Positions 11,285-21,419 of a stretch of 54,032 nucleotides of DNA are shown one piece after another. Numbering within the stretch: the first letter of the stretch is position 1; each line of letters begins with the position of its first letter. The translations under genes and the position numbers were made by a program. The notes under the pieces are model-generated. The model had not been told where the DNA came from and did no database searches. It was given only the letters and a program-made list of their open reading frames with translations. Source of the DNA: Phoronis australis (Eukaryota > Phoronida > Phoronidae). The stretch lies in NCBI GenBank assembly GCA_002633005.1, contig NMRA01000342.1, forward strand, positions 1-54,032, in the 5' to 3' direction.

Positions 11285-14200
11285 CAGTCAGCCACATCCC
11301 CTGGATCACAATTTAACAGGCATGCCAAGGACCCGGAGACCCCCTTTGCCGTGTATGTTGGCTTGTCTGTCTTTGCCAAAACAAGGAAGAGGCAACTGAT
11401 TGAGATGCTCCATGAGAACAGAATCAGCGTTTCCTATGATAGGGTCCGTGAAATCTCAGCCCACCTTGGAGAGGCTGTTGTGGCACAGTACATTGAAGAT
11501 GGAGTCGTCCGCCCACCAATCCTGCAAAAGCATGTGTTCACGACTTCTGCGGTGGACAACATTGACCACAACCCGACTGCAACTACAGCTCAATCTTCCT
11601 TCCATGGTACCAGTATGTCCCTCTTTCAGCACCCAAGTTCTGAATACCCTGGTGAAGAACGTGAAGCACTGAAACTCAATCCAGATCCAAAGGTCAAGAC
11701 AGTCCCAGAGCTTTTTGAGGATTTCACAACGTTCGACCAGCTTGCATCAGAAAGAATCCCAATTTTCCTACAATTACAAGTCATACTTACCCTACACCCG
11801 AGTCAATCAAGTCACACATGAAGGAATATTACATGTGGTTGGAAAAGATATCACTAACCGAGACCATTGGAGACGGGGTAAATGTGTCACGGGCAACCCA
11901 TCATGCAGCACAGAACATCAGCCAGTCATTCGAAGTGAGCCTTACCTCAGTATTGCCTATAATTCTTCACCAGGCCAACTCGGTTGCCACAATCAAGCAC
12001 TGCATGCATAAGATTCAAAACACAGTGGCTTTCCTAAACCCAGGAAAAACCCCAGTTTAGCTGTTGACCAGCCACTGTTTGCTCTTGCTAAGCATATACA
12101 GTGGCAGTGGCTAGAGGAGTACGGAGATGACAAGTTCGTCATCATGTTCGGGCGACTACACATTGAGATGGCTGCACTGAGATCATTAGGAACCCTCCTA
12201 GAAGACAGTGGCTGGACAAGTGTGGCATCATCTGGTACAGCAGAGTCATTCCTGACAAGTGTCACCAGGACAAGACATGCCCACCAAATCACTGCATGCA
12301 GCTTGTACAGATTGATGAAGGAATTTCACCGTGACCACTGCTCCGAGTGTGAGGTGTTAGGCAATATTCCTATGGCATTTGAAGACTGGCGTGAGAGGCA
12401 GAGGAGTACGAGCCCACAATTCCAGTTTTGGAATCTGGTGCTGGATATAGAACTTGCCATTCTTCTCTTGGTCCGCTCTTTTAGGGAAGGACACTAGCGA
12501 CACCCTAGCGAGAATCCTTGACAGAACTGATTCCTTACTTCTTCGCGAGCAACAATTCAAACTATGCCAGATGGCTCCCAATGCATTGGTGGGATATGAT
12601 GTCTCTTGAGCACCAACACCCAGATGTCGCCAGGGAGTTTCACAAGGGGAACTTCGTCATTCACAAATCAAAATGTGAGTTTTCGGCAATGGTGGTACAT
12701 CAAGCTCACGAACAAAAAATGCAGTCATCAAAAGTGATGGTGGAGCTGTTGGGCTAACTGAGGATCCTGCAGCACTGAGGAGATGTATGGTAGCTGGACC
12801 AGAAGTGAGTAGTTTAGTTGCTGGCTATGAAAACATATCATGCGTTAAGGACACAGCTATCACCACTAAACACCACGTAAGTACCCAGCGGGCATTCCTT
12901 GAGAAGGTCAAGGCGCTACAAAGAGTCTTGAAGGACATGGGCAACCTTTTTCAGACCTACTGGTTCTAGACACAAAGACTATTAAAGATCCAGCGCTAGC
13001 TGAGCTCGGTGCAACACATCCTGAGAGATGAAAACAACAATTCAAGTTATTTGTAGAAGGCCTGGAGAGTCAAGATACAAGGGCATTCTTCCGCCTAATA
13101 AAGAAGAACAAAATTGCCTTCTTTAATTATGAGAACGTTGCCTGTAGTTCCAAGGAAAAGTTCATGAAAGAAGACTATCATCTGTTCTACAGACTATTCA
13201 TCTCCTGCCAGGTTAGACAGTGTGATTTACAGGAGTTCTTCGCTCATGAGAACCAGGCAGCTCCGGCTTCACTCAGTGACAATGACAAGCTCCATGCATC
13301 CCAAAAGTCACAGCTGACGGACATTCTTGAATCCGGAGTCACTCTACCAGAAAGCGAAGCAGAAGGAGATACCATCATCATTGATGGCTCAGCTCTGATT
13401 AATGTCATACCTCCGCGGAGCTCAAAGACATTTGATGACTATGCCAAAGAAGATTTTCTGCCAAAGTTGAAGTGCTATGCTGCCAAATACGAACGAGTGG
13501 ACATTGAGTTTGATGTCTACAGGAAGCTGAGCCTGAAGTCTAAAACCAGAACCAAAAGAGTACTTGTGATCAGGAGAAGAGTAACAGGAAGTGCCAAGGC
13601 GCCTCAAAGCTGGAGAAGCTTTCTGCGAGATGATAGCAATAAGACTGAACTATTTAATTTCCGCGAAGAGAAAACGCGTGACACTGAGACAACGAGCACC
13701 ATCATCGTGACAATGGGGGATAATGTCATCAGCAACAGAGTGAGGTCCCTGGATGCCGTGGCCCCATGCTCCCATAAGGAAGCTGACACCAGAGTGTTTG
13801 TACATACAAGGTACGCGACCTCACAAGGTAGCAAGTCCACTATCATCAAAGCAAACGACACTGATGTTGTCGTCATAGCAGTGTCGACCATGCCATTGTT
13901 ACAACACCATGGGTTAGAACACTTGTGGATAGCCTATGGACAAGGAGCCAGTGCTCAGTGGATTCCCGTTCACAAGGTAGTTTCTTCTTTCTGGAGAAAG
14001 TCAGTGGTATCCTTTTCTTCCATGCTTTCACAGGCTGTGATTTGGTTTCAGGTTTTCGTGGCAAAAGAAAACATCTGCAGGGCTGACATAGGATGTGTGT
14101 GATGACGTTACTGAAACCTTCAAGAAACTCAGCTACTGTTCGGGAGAAATTTCAGAAGATGACCTGCAGAATCTGGAGAACTTCGTTGTCCTAATGTATG

Positions 14201-14491
14201 GCAGATCCAGTTCAGATAGTGGGGTCAACAAGGCAAGGTTGGATCTCTTTGCCTGCAAGCAGAGGACTTATGATGCGATCCACCAACCACAGATGCCGTG
14301 CTGCCTACCAAAGTCGGATCATCTGGAGCCAGGCGACTGTCTCGAACCCACAAACCAGCACTCCTGCTGACTGGGGTTGGATTCAATGTGATAAGTCATG
14401 GAAAATACACTGGGCAACCCTTCCACCAATAACTGCATGCTGAGGCTGCACTCGGAGGTGCAAATGTTTCCGAGCAGGACTTTCTTGTAAC
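11285..14491 (+). pseudogene. Decayed FEN/XPG-like nuclease gene with CXC-like tail
   Basis: A single degenerate coding region can be followed through all three frames. It is open in frame 2 from a splice-acceptor-like CTTTTGTTTCAG ending at 11284, frame 1 from ~11719, frame 0 from ~12060, frame 2 from ~12515, frame 1 from ~12720 (slip in an A6 run), frame 0 from ~12963, frame 2 from ~13975, frame 1 from ~14090 and frame 2 from ~14290. In-frame stops are at 12495, 13029 and 14441. The part after 13164 holds IIIDGSAL (Asp at 13383), EFDVYRK followed by basic residues (Asp 13512), EADTR (13779), NDTDVVVI (13857) and FFHAFTGCD (Asp 14039). These match in order and approximate spacing the metal-binding acids of FEN1 (D34, D86, E158/E160, D179/D181, D233). 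The end reads RCKCFRAGLSC. From memory it resembles multicopy uncharacterised proteins of invertebrates. About ten disruptions make it non-functional. Confidence 0.75.
14447..14491 (+). other. CXC-like cysteine motif at the end of the nuclease relic
   Basis: In frame 2 the sequence reads C-T-R-R-C-K-C-F-R-A-G-L-S-C, with cysteines at 14447, 14459, 14465 and 14486. RCKC followed by one more Cys is the core of CXC/TSO1-type cysteine-rich DNA-binding motifs. The first half of such a motif appears to be missing: only about two residues and a stop separate it from the conserved LPPITAC. Functional meaning is inferred. Confidence 0.55.
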
Positions 14492-14658
14492 TTCCGTTAT
14501 TTACGTGCGCAACGTTCACTCATTTGGCCAACGATAGGAAATCGACAACATTTTGTGAGTTTTTTATCAAAATCGATTTTTACGCCTGAGGAAAGCAGTA
14601 GAAACTTTGGTCAAATGCCGAAATGGCCACATGGCTTTGATTTTGCTGGTGTACACCT

Positions 14659-14840
14659 TATTTACGCGGACGCTATTTTAAAAGTGAGCCTCTTTTCAGG
14701 TTTTAAAAGTAATGCATTCCGCGCTTAGTCACAGTGCAAAGCGTGATTTTTTCGCATGCCTCGTAAATATTGATGTCTCAAATGCATTGTTTTTTAAACC
14801 TAAAAAGAGGCTCAATTTTAAAATGGCGACTGCGTGAATA
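14659..14840. mobile_element. 182-bp MITE with ~60-bp terminal inverted repeats
   Basis: The arms 14659-14718 and 14781-14840 are inverted copies of one another with about ten differences. They share GAGCCTCTTTT, AGGTTTTAAAA-like sequence and AATGCATT at the inner edge. The outer ends read TATTTACGCGG and, on the other strand, TATTCACGCAG, compatible with TA insertion sites. The loop is 62 bp and there is no ORF. It lies about 170 bp downstream of the nuclease relic. Confidence 0.85.
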
Positions 14841-16654
14841 ATGTCTATTGCCACGCTTCTTTGGTGTGCCTGAATAAGACCCCTGATTACAAGGGTCAGC
14901 TAAATCTGTCCAGCTACCTGAGTAAGAAAATACAGAGTCAATTTGGATTACTGAGTAAATGGTATCAGAAGTGCCAGCCCTTTGTTCGTAGTTTGAAGCG
15001 TTTTGTTAACAGAGAACCAAACTTTCGAGTAAATTTAGCTTTTGCAATGTTGCACTCTCCTCCGAACGGTGCCATTTTACCAGATCTACCAAAGGGAGCA
15101 TGTAGCGAACGTAATGTTGAACAGAAGCATAGATAAGGATGAAGTGCGCAATTTCAAGTGGCTGCAAACGAAGCATACCGCATTTTTTAAAAAGAGGATC
15201 TCCTTTACAAAAAAAAATGGGGCCAAGATCCTCGAAGGATAAAACCAACACTGTCAGTGGACAAATATTCTTTATGTCTTCTCTCGTCTACATGCTTTGC
15301 TGTGTCAATCTGTTCTCGACAACCTGTCCCTACAACCCCCGCCCTACGCCTATGCCGATGGCCATGACTGCTTCATGATTTCAAATTTGTTGGGGCACTT
15401 AACATCTGGCACTTCTTACTCCCGGCTCCTTTGGCCCTGCTCTTCCCACCAACGTCTCGAGCGGGGGCCGCGCGTTCTCTTGCCTCAAAGACCTTTAAGA
15501 AGGTAAACATCCCTAAGTTGCATCTTGGTGCACAAACCCAGGTCGTCTTCGCCAAACTTCTTAAGAAACCCCAGAAACTTGAGTTACCATGCTTCAACAA
15601 AACTTGTCGCACATTGAAAATCAGGCACAACTTCAAGATGCACTTCGAGAGTCCGGTCTGGGGAAAGTTTGCATGACTTGGGTCATGCTATGAAGGGCTA
15701 CTTCTCCAGGCCAGGGTGCCTCGTTTGTGCGAGTTTTAACACCTTTAAATCAGCAATGGTTCCTTAACAACGCCGGTCACTTGTAGTCTGAAAACCAGTA
15801 TCATTAAACAATCTTTTAATCTTATCTGCTCTACCCGTATCCCATAAACATACCGTTTTAATAATTCTATCGTCGCTTAACGTCCCTGTCATGTTACAAA
15901 GTCGTAACATATTTAATACCAGTCCAGTACATTTAGATAACAAACGCATATCACCAAATACTACACAAACTTTTTTATTTGGCTTTGTTTCAACATGTCA
16001 CCACATTTTATCAATCCCAAATTTAATGGCTAAGTAGGAATTAATCGACACATCGGTTTCTTTAGCCAATGACGAACTAAAAATTATAGATTTCAGTTCA
16101 GTGAAAGTATATATTTTCTGAAAGTTTACACATTGCACAATTTATTGCTTTTAAACAATATGTAAATAATTGGGTCACAAATACCATACTATTAACAAAA
16201 CAAGGGCATCACTAAAATGACTAAATTTCTCTTACTATGCATGATCACGGTGAAATCTCAAAAATGCTGTCATAGTTTTTCATATTATCATTTTGTTTCC
16301 GTTTTTGTACTTTTGTTTTTTTTCCAAGAAAATTATCAATGAAGTATTTGTGTAGTCCTTCATACAAAAGGGTAGTACCATTTTATAGAATAGTGTATAG
16401 ATTATAGTATATGAAATTTTTTTGTGAACCTAAGCACTAATTTCTAAGATAAAGTGACCGAAATAAGCCCGAGTCTACATTCACCTAAACTTTTACATAA
16501 CCTTAAAGCCCTGGTACCACACGCTTTAACCCTTATTAGATTATTAGATGGTTAAAACATGTGATCACCAAGCCATCAATACCATCAGGTTAATCCTAAC
16601 GAAAATTTGGTGTTGTTGCCAAATAATATAATGTCAGTGTGTACTATAAGGAGA
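14841..16654. other. Unassigned stretch
   Basis: The 100-codon frame at 14834-15136 (plus) and several 80-87-codon frames at 15139-15676 show no recognisable domain, and I do not call them genes. The block at about 15420-15500 is locally GC- and CpG-rich. 15760-16650 is AT-rich and featureless. Confidence 0.4.
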
Positions 16655-17570
16655 AAATTTTCGCCACCCCCTTGGGGAAAAAGTAAAACAGCAAATGCGT
16701 GAGGAAATTTTGAGTTTATTAACTAACCACTGTAATTAACAATTGACCATGTGTGGAATTTTAGTTTGTGTTTGCATGTGCCATCGGGGGCTCAGACCCG
16801 ACTTCAGGTTTCCGATTCAGACAACCGGCGCAATCCTAAAGGTATCTTTTGGCTATGTAATGCCAATCCCGGTCGATATGCGCGTGACATACTAGGCGAC
16901 CGGCAGTGGCGCTGCGCACTACAACTCCGTTTCCGTCGTCTGCTCCACTGTGCAATAAAGACATTTTTAATTCTTTATTTCAAAGAAAAACGGAAACTAA
17001 ATGACGATTTAGAAACGGAAGCAGCTGATACGATGTAAATTTTAGTCGAAGCTTTAATGAATTACTCCGAAACTCATAACTTTTTGTCAAACATCAAAAT
17101 TAAAACGATTTGCAAAGCAAGTGCGTGGTTAATGCCAAAACGAAGAATGATTTGGTCTTTTGGGCAACTAAGGACCGTTTCAAACACAGCAACGTTTGCT
17201 ATGAAGTCGTTGCACAAAATATAAAGCGTGTAGTAAATATTACGAAAAGAAGCAGGTTCGGACGTGATCGCTGTGGGCAATAAACAAGTACGTATATTAG
17301 CACGTAGTTTCCGTTGGAAGTGCCGTGGCGTACTGGAAGAGCACGCACGCGAAGACCAAAACGTCGTCAGTTCGAGTCCTGGCTATTATACGAGTATTCC
17401 ACTTGTACGCATATGCTCAGTGGTTTATCTTACGCTTTAAAAATCAAGGGAAATGCTTTCTTTTGAGGGAAATACAAAATTTACCCCTGGGCGGAAGGAG
17501 TAACCCCTCCTCCCGACCTCCCCCATTCCGAGCTATACGTCCCTACAATCGTGCTTTGCGTGATTGTCTA
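16655..17570 (+). mobile_element. Long TIR-family element, copy A (ends lost)
   Basis: This segment aligns over its length with copy B at 17784-18777. Shared landmarks in order are GCCACCCCC, TAAAACAGCAA, GAGTTTATTAA, GGGGCTCAGA, GACGATTT, TTAATGCCAA, TTTGGTCTTTTGGGCAA, GCACAAAATATAA, a tRNA-like block and AATCAAGG.AAATGCTT. The terminal inverted repeats that delimit copy B are not visible here, so both ends are decayed or deleted. There is no protein-coding capacity. It lies about 210 bp upstream of copy B in the same orientation. Confidence 0.7.
17326..17379 (+). promoter_or_regulatory. Pol III A and B boxes of a tRNA-like block, copy A
   Basis: TGGCGTACTGG at 17326-17336 fits the A-box pattern and AGTTCGAGTCC at 17369-17379 fits the B box, one base from GGTTCGANTCC. 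The boxes are about 43 bp apart, close to a normal tRNA gene. Flanking stems do not pair well enough for a functional tRNA call. Confidence 0.6.
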
Positions 17571-17783
17571 GGAGACAAAGACACGGTCACGAACACGGAA
17601 CGGATAATAGAAAGGCACTCTTACATGCATAGTCCACTAGCTGAGCATGAGTCACGGTTACAGGAGAGGTCGGATGTAAGCCGACTTTTGTTTTTTAGTT
17701 TTAAGTACTTGGTGAGTCGCGTTTGGCTGTTTCCGAGACGTGTTTGAGAATTTATCTGGTGTGATAGCTGTACAGGAACTACA

Positions 17784-18777
17784 CATAGGCGGATTTGGGG
17801 GGGCCCAGGGGGGGCCGGCCACCCCCCCCCCCCCTTGGCTGCCGCAAAAAAATAAAACAGCAAGAGCGTAGGGAAATGTTGAGTTTATTAATTAACTCCG
17901 GTACTTAACATTATACGGCGGAAACAAGATATAAATGTGTGTAGTTTTAATGTGTTTGGGGGGCTCAGATCCAATTTCAAGTGTCAAATTCGGAACACGG
18001 CTCAATCGTAACGAAATTATGGCCAAGTATAGGCTCTCACGCGATATCCCAATGGGGCTGCGCATTACGACTCCATTTCCGTCGTCTTCTTCACTGTGCA
18101 ATGAAGAAAAATACTTCATTTTTTTAAAGAAAATGGAATCTGAGTGACGATGAAAAAACAGAAGCTGCTGGTAAGATTTGAATTTTAATCCAAGCTTTAG
18201 TGAATCACTCACAAACTCAAAATTCTCTCTTTGTCAAACCTTAACTTAAGACGATTTCCAAAGCACTCGCGTCATTAATGCCAACACAAAAAATGGATTT
18301 GGTCTTTTGGGCAATTGAAGGCTATTTTAAATACAACAAATTTGTTACGAACTGATTGCACAAAATATAACAAGTGTAATAAGCATTACAAAAAGAAGTA
18401 GGTTTCGCGCGCAAACGCTGTGGACCATAAACAAGTAGGTCTCTTTTTATCAATGTAGGAGTGAAATCGTGGTGGTGCAGTGGTAAAGCACGCGCGCTCT
18501 AACTGTAAGTTCGAGTCTGTGATAATCGTAGTTTTTCATGTTTGACACGTTCTCCATGTTTTTTTTTTTCTTTTTCTTTGCCTTTTTTCTTGGATAATAC
18601 TTCAGGAATCAAGGAAAATGCTTGATTTTTAGAGGAAAAAACAGAAAAATTTTCCTGGGCGAACCCCCCTCCCGACCCACCCCCATTCGGTGCTATGCGC
18701 AACTAATCGTGCTTCGCACAAATGTTTTCAGACAACATGTTGGGCCTCCCCCTTGTGATATCCTAGATCTGCCACTT
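17784..18777 (+). mobile_element. ~1-kb TIR element carrying a tRNA-like block, copy B
   Basis: The left end is CATAGGCGGATTTGG and the right end, read on the minus strand, AGTGGCAGATCTAGG. The right 45 bp (minus) match the left end of the element at 47594 through ATACCACAAGGGGG and CAACATGTTG. The left 90 bp match the right end of the element at 40819 through TTGGCTG.CG and AAATGTTGAGTT. So this is the long form from which those elements are internal deletions, in opposite orientation. It contains no ORF above 110 codons. CTACA on both sides may be a decayed target duplication. Confidence 0.75.
18473..18518 (+). promoter_or_regulatory. Pol III A and B boxes of a tRNA-like block, copy B
   Basis: TGGTGCAGTGG at 18473-18483 (A box) and AAGTTCGAGTC at 18508-18518 (B box) lie 35 bp apart. 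They occupy the same place in copy B as the block at 17326-17379 in copy A. This B box has lost the final C that copy A keeps. Confidence 0.6.
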
Positions 18778-20687
18778 CTACATTAGGTTTAATACGAAGT
18801 ATAGGTACATAGTCGTGTGATTTCGAAGAACCCAGAAAACGTTAGACGCCGTTTGCCTATGACCCGAACTCATTGAAAACAAGCAAACGCAGCGTCATTT
18901 GAAAACAGCAGTCATGCTATGAATGATTTATGACAAACATACATTACACTTAAAAATAGATAATATATTTTAAAAATCCCGAAACCATCGTCACGATGCA
19001 CTGACCCCGTATGTTAAATCATATTGAAGATGTTTTAAGTGATTTGTATTATGCCTCGACCACTAACCGTAAACTGACACTAAGGCCATGTAAGATCGAC
19101 CGTGTATTTAGCCAAATATTTACAAGAGAGAGTAGGGAGCCTCGGATATCCCATCTCCATCACTTCCTCCCCCTGGTGGTCGCCAACTTCTCACCCCTCA
19201 CCATACACTTGTAGACTTTGCTCTCTTGGCGGGTAATCCCCGTGAAAACAACCACTAGAATCTTGGGTACCCATGATTCAACAAATTTTGCGCGAAAGGG
19301 CCACCTTTGTACCTTAGTGAGTCACGTGTTATTCAGTTAGGACATGACTTCAACTTTTAATGGGAATATCTTTTATTTTGCATTATTAAAGTGCCAAAAA
19401 TGTAATGCCAAAGTCACTCTCTAGCGGAACGAATTTGATGTAAGAAACCACTACCGCAATCCGAGAAATACGGAAAGAAACGGCGTCAACTTGGACTAGA
19501 AAGACGGAAGATCCTGTCGGAAAGCTCGCTAATAGATTCGTCTTTTCCCGGTGTGGAAATGATGCCAAAGGTCAAGATTCGCTTTATAAAGGTAGAGTTT
19601 GGGAAAGTTAATTACATAAGACTCATACACTGAAGAAGTACATTTGCAATTTGAAATGGTGCAATCATAGTGGACTCCAAACAAGAGCAAAAGTCATGTA
19701 CTCTAACAATAGTTTTTCTCCACTAACATAAATAACTATATCATGTTGTCAACTTATCATATTACAAATAACTGAAAGTTTTTTTTAAATTGTCTTCTTG
19801 AGAAAAGAAATCATGAGGGCAGGCAGAAATAAAACAACAGGAAATCTTGGTGCTTCTCACAGAACTCAGGAACGTTCAGAACTGTGACAATTCAACAGCG
19901 TTTTTGCATACTTACTGTCGTGAGTCTTCGAGCTTATTGAGTTTTTGTGTTTTTAATTAACTAGAAACATAATAACTGGAATTCTGATGACAGTAAATAG
20001 TTGCCCACGTCCTTGTTGTTGAAATGCTTAACGGAATGAACGGAAAACTTTTTCCCCCTACGCTTTCCGCTTTATAGCAGTTGTTTTGGGTTCTGAGGCA
20101 TAAATCGACGACACGCGCATCGTTTGCTTAAAGATGGTTCAGGAATATGTACAGTGTACATACGTAAACGCGGTTTCCGTTCCAATCCAAATAAAAGCTA
20201 CAACTGCTACCACGCGTTTGTGACAAAAACGTATAATGTATCTTAATTAGGGGGAGCAATGCATACAGTCAATTACAATTACCAAAGCACCTGAGAGATC
20301 AGGTGTCATCAGCAACAACACCTTGTGTGTATGCGGGGTGCTAGGGCATTCATTAGCAACGACACCTTGTGGGTTTATCGAGTATGAAAATCCAAAGCGG
20401 AAAACTGCAGGAAACATATTATTATGCCACGTTTGAAAACAGTTCAAAACATTATTTTTACTCTGCAGGACCAAAAATAAATACCTCAAAACCAGAAATT
20501 TACTCATGCAAGAATTAAAAATAGTGACAGCAAGGCTGAATTTCTTTTTTCAACAGAAGCCAATATACATTTGGCCTTTTGAACACACTAGACATGACTA
20601 AAACTGAGCATTACAGGGATACAGGGGATCGTCATTGTCGAATAGGGGATGGTCACGTGGTTTCCTGGTGAGAAAATGTTGTGTACC
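18778..20687. other. Unassigned stretch
   Basis: No gene recognised. At 20290-20380 a short direct repeat (AGCAAC.ACACCTTGTG, about 57 bp apart) is the only structure seen. Confidence 0.4.
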
Positions 20688-20775
20688 GACGTTATAAATT
20701 TTCTGTCCTGGAGTAGTGAATTTTCGGTCCTGACGTATCAAATTACAGGTCCTGGCGTTATAAATTCTGAAATTT
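20688..20775 (+). repeat. Short degenerate tandem repeat, period about 22 bp
   Basis: Four units share the pattern CGTTATAAATT...GTCCTGG. GTCCTG recurs at 20704, 20727 and 20749, and TATAAATT opens the first and last units. The copies have diverged and have no coding sense. Confidence 0.6.
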
Positions 20776-20882
20776 AGTTGCGTTTTGGGACCTCAGAAGT
20801 TTTTATTCAGTATATATAAAACACGTGTCCTTCCGCTTTGGTTTGCAATAATGGAGTGCTACCGCTCAACAAACACTATTAA

Positions 20883-21415
20883 CAGGAAACAGGGAAGCAA
20901 CACCGCCTCAAGTATATAGGCCAATTTGGAAGAGCCATGGGCCATGTTAGTTGTTTTGTTGTCCTTTTTGATGGAAATTTGGTTTTCCCCAAGGGGGGTT
21001 TCCAGCACGATCAGTATTCATTTGGCACAGAAGTTGGAAGTGACGACGAAGACGAAGAAGACATTGATATCCAAAGCAGCAAATGTATCAAAGAATACTT
21101 CCCGATAGATATGGTTGAAATACCAACAGCAACTGCAGCAACACTAGTACACGAAGCCTCCGCTAGGAAGAGCCTGGTCACAACTGTTGGTCCGTCTGTT
21201 GGAGGACCGAAACTCTTGAGGACAACAGGAGCTCAGATGATAATACCGCTGGGAGCGCCCCCTCCCCCCATGGTGTGAGCACGAAGAAGGCGATGTGAAG
21301 GAGATAACCAAGAACGAAAAGAATAATACGATGATCATGGTGCTGATGGTATCAGTGCTGAAAGGGATGATACTGGTGATGAAACGGAAGAAATAAACTG
21401 CGCATGAAGCGTTTT
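20883..21415 (+). pseudogene. Possible coding relic with an acidic tract, unidentified
   Basis: From 20883, just after an in-frame TAA, a frame stays open for 131 codons to a TGA at 21276. It contains a hydrophobic stretch (HVSCFVVLFDG), then GSDDEDEEDID, then a Pro-rich end. An ATG lies at 20937. A second acidic stretch (ISAERDDTGDETEE) appears in another frame at about 21330-21400, before a TGA, which suggests one frameshifted coding sequence. I do not recognise the family. No clear splice sites flank it, and it could be a chance frame. Confidence 0.3.
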
Positions 21416-21419
21416 ACCC

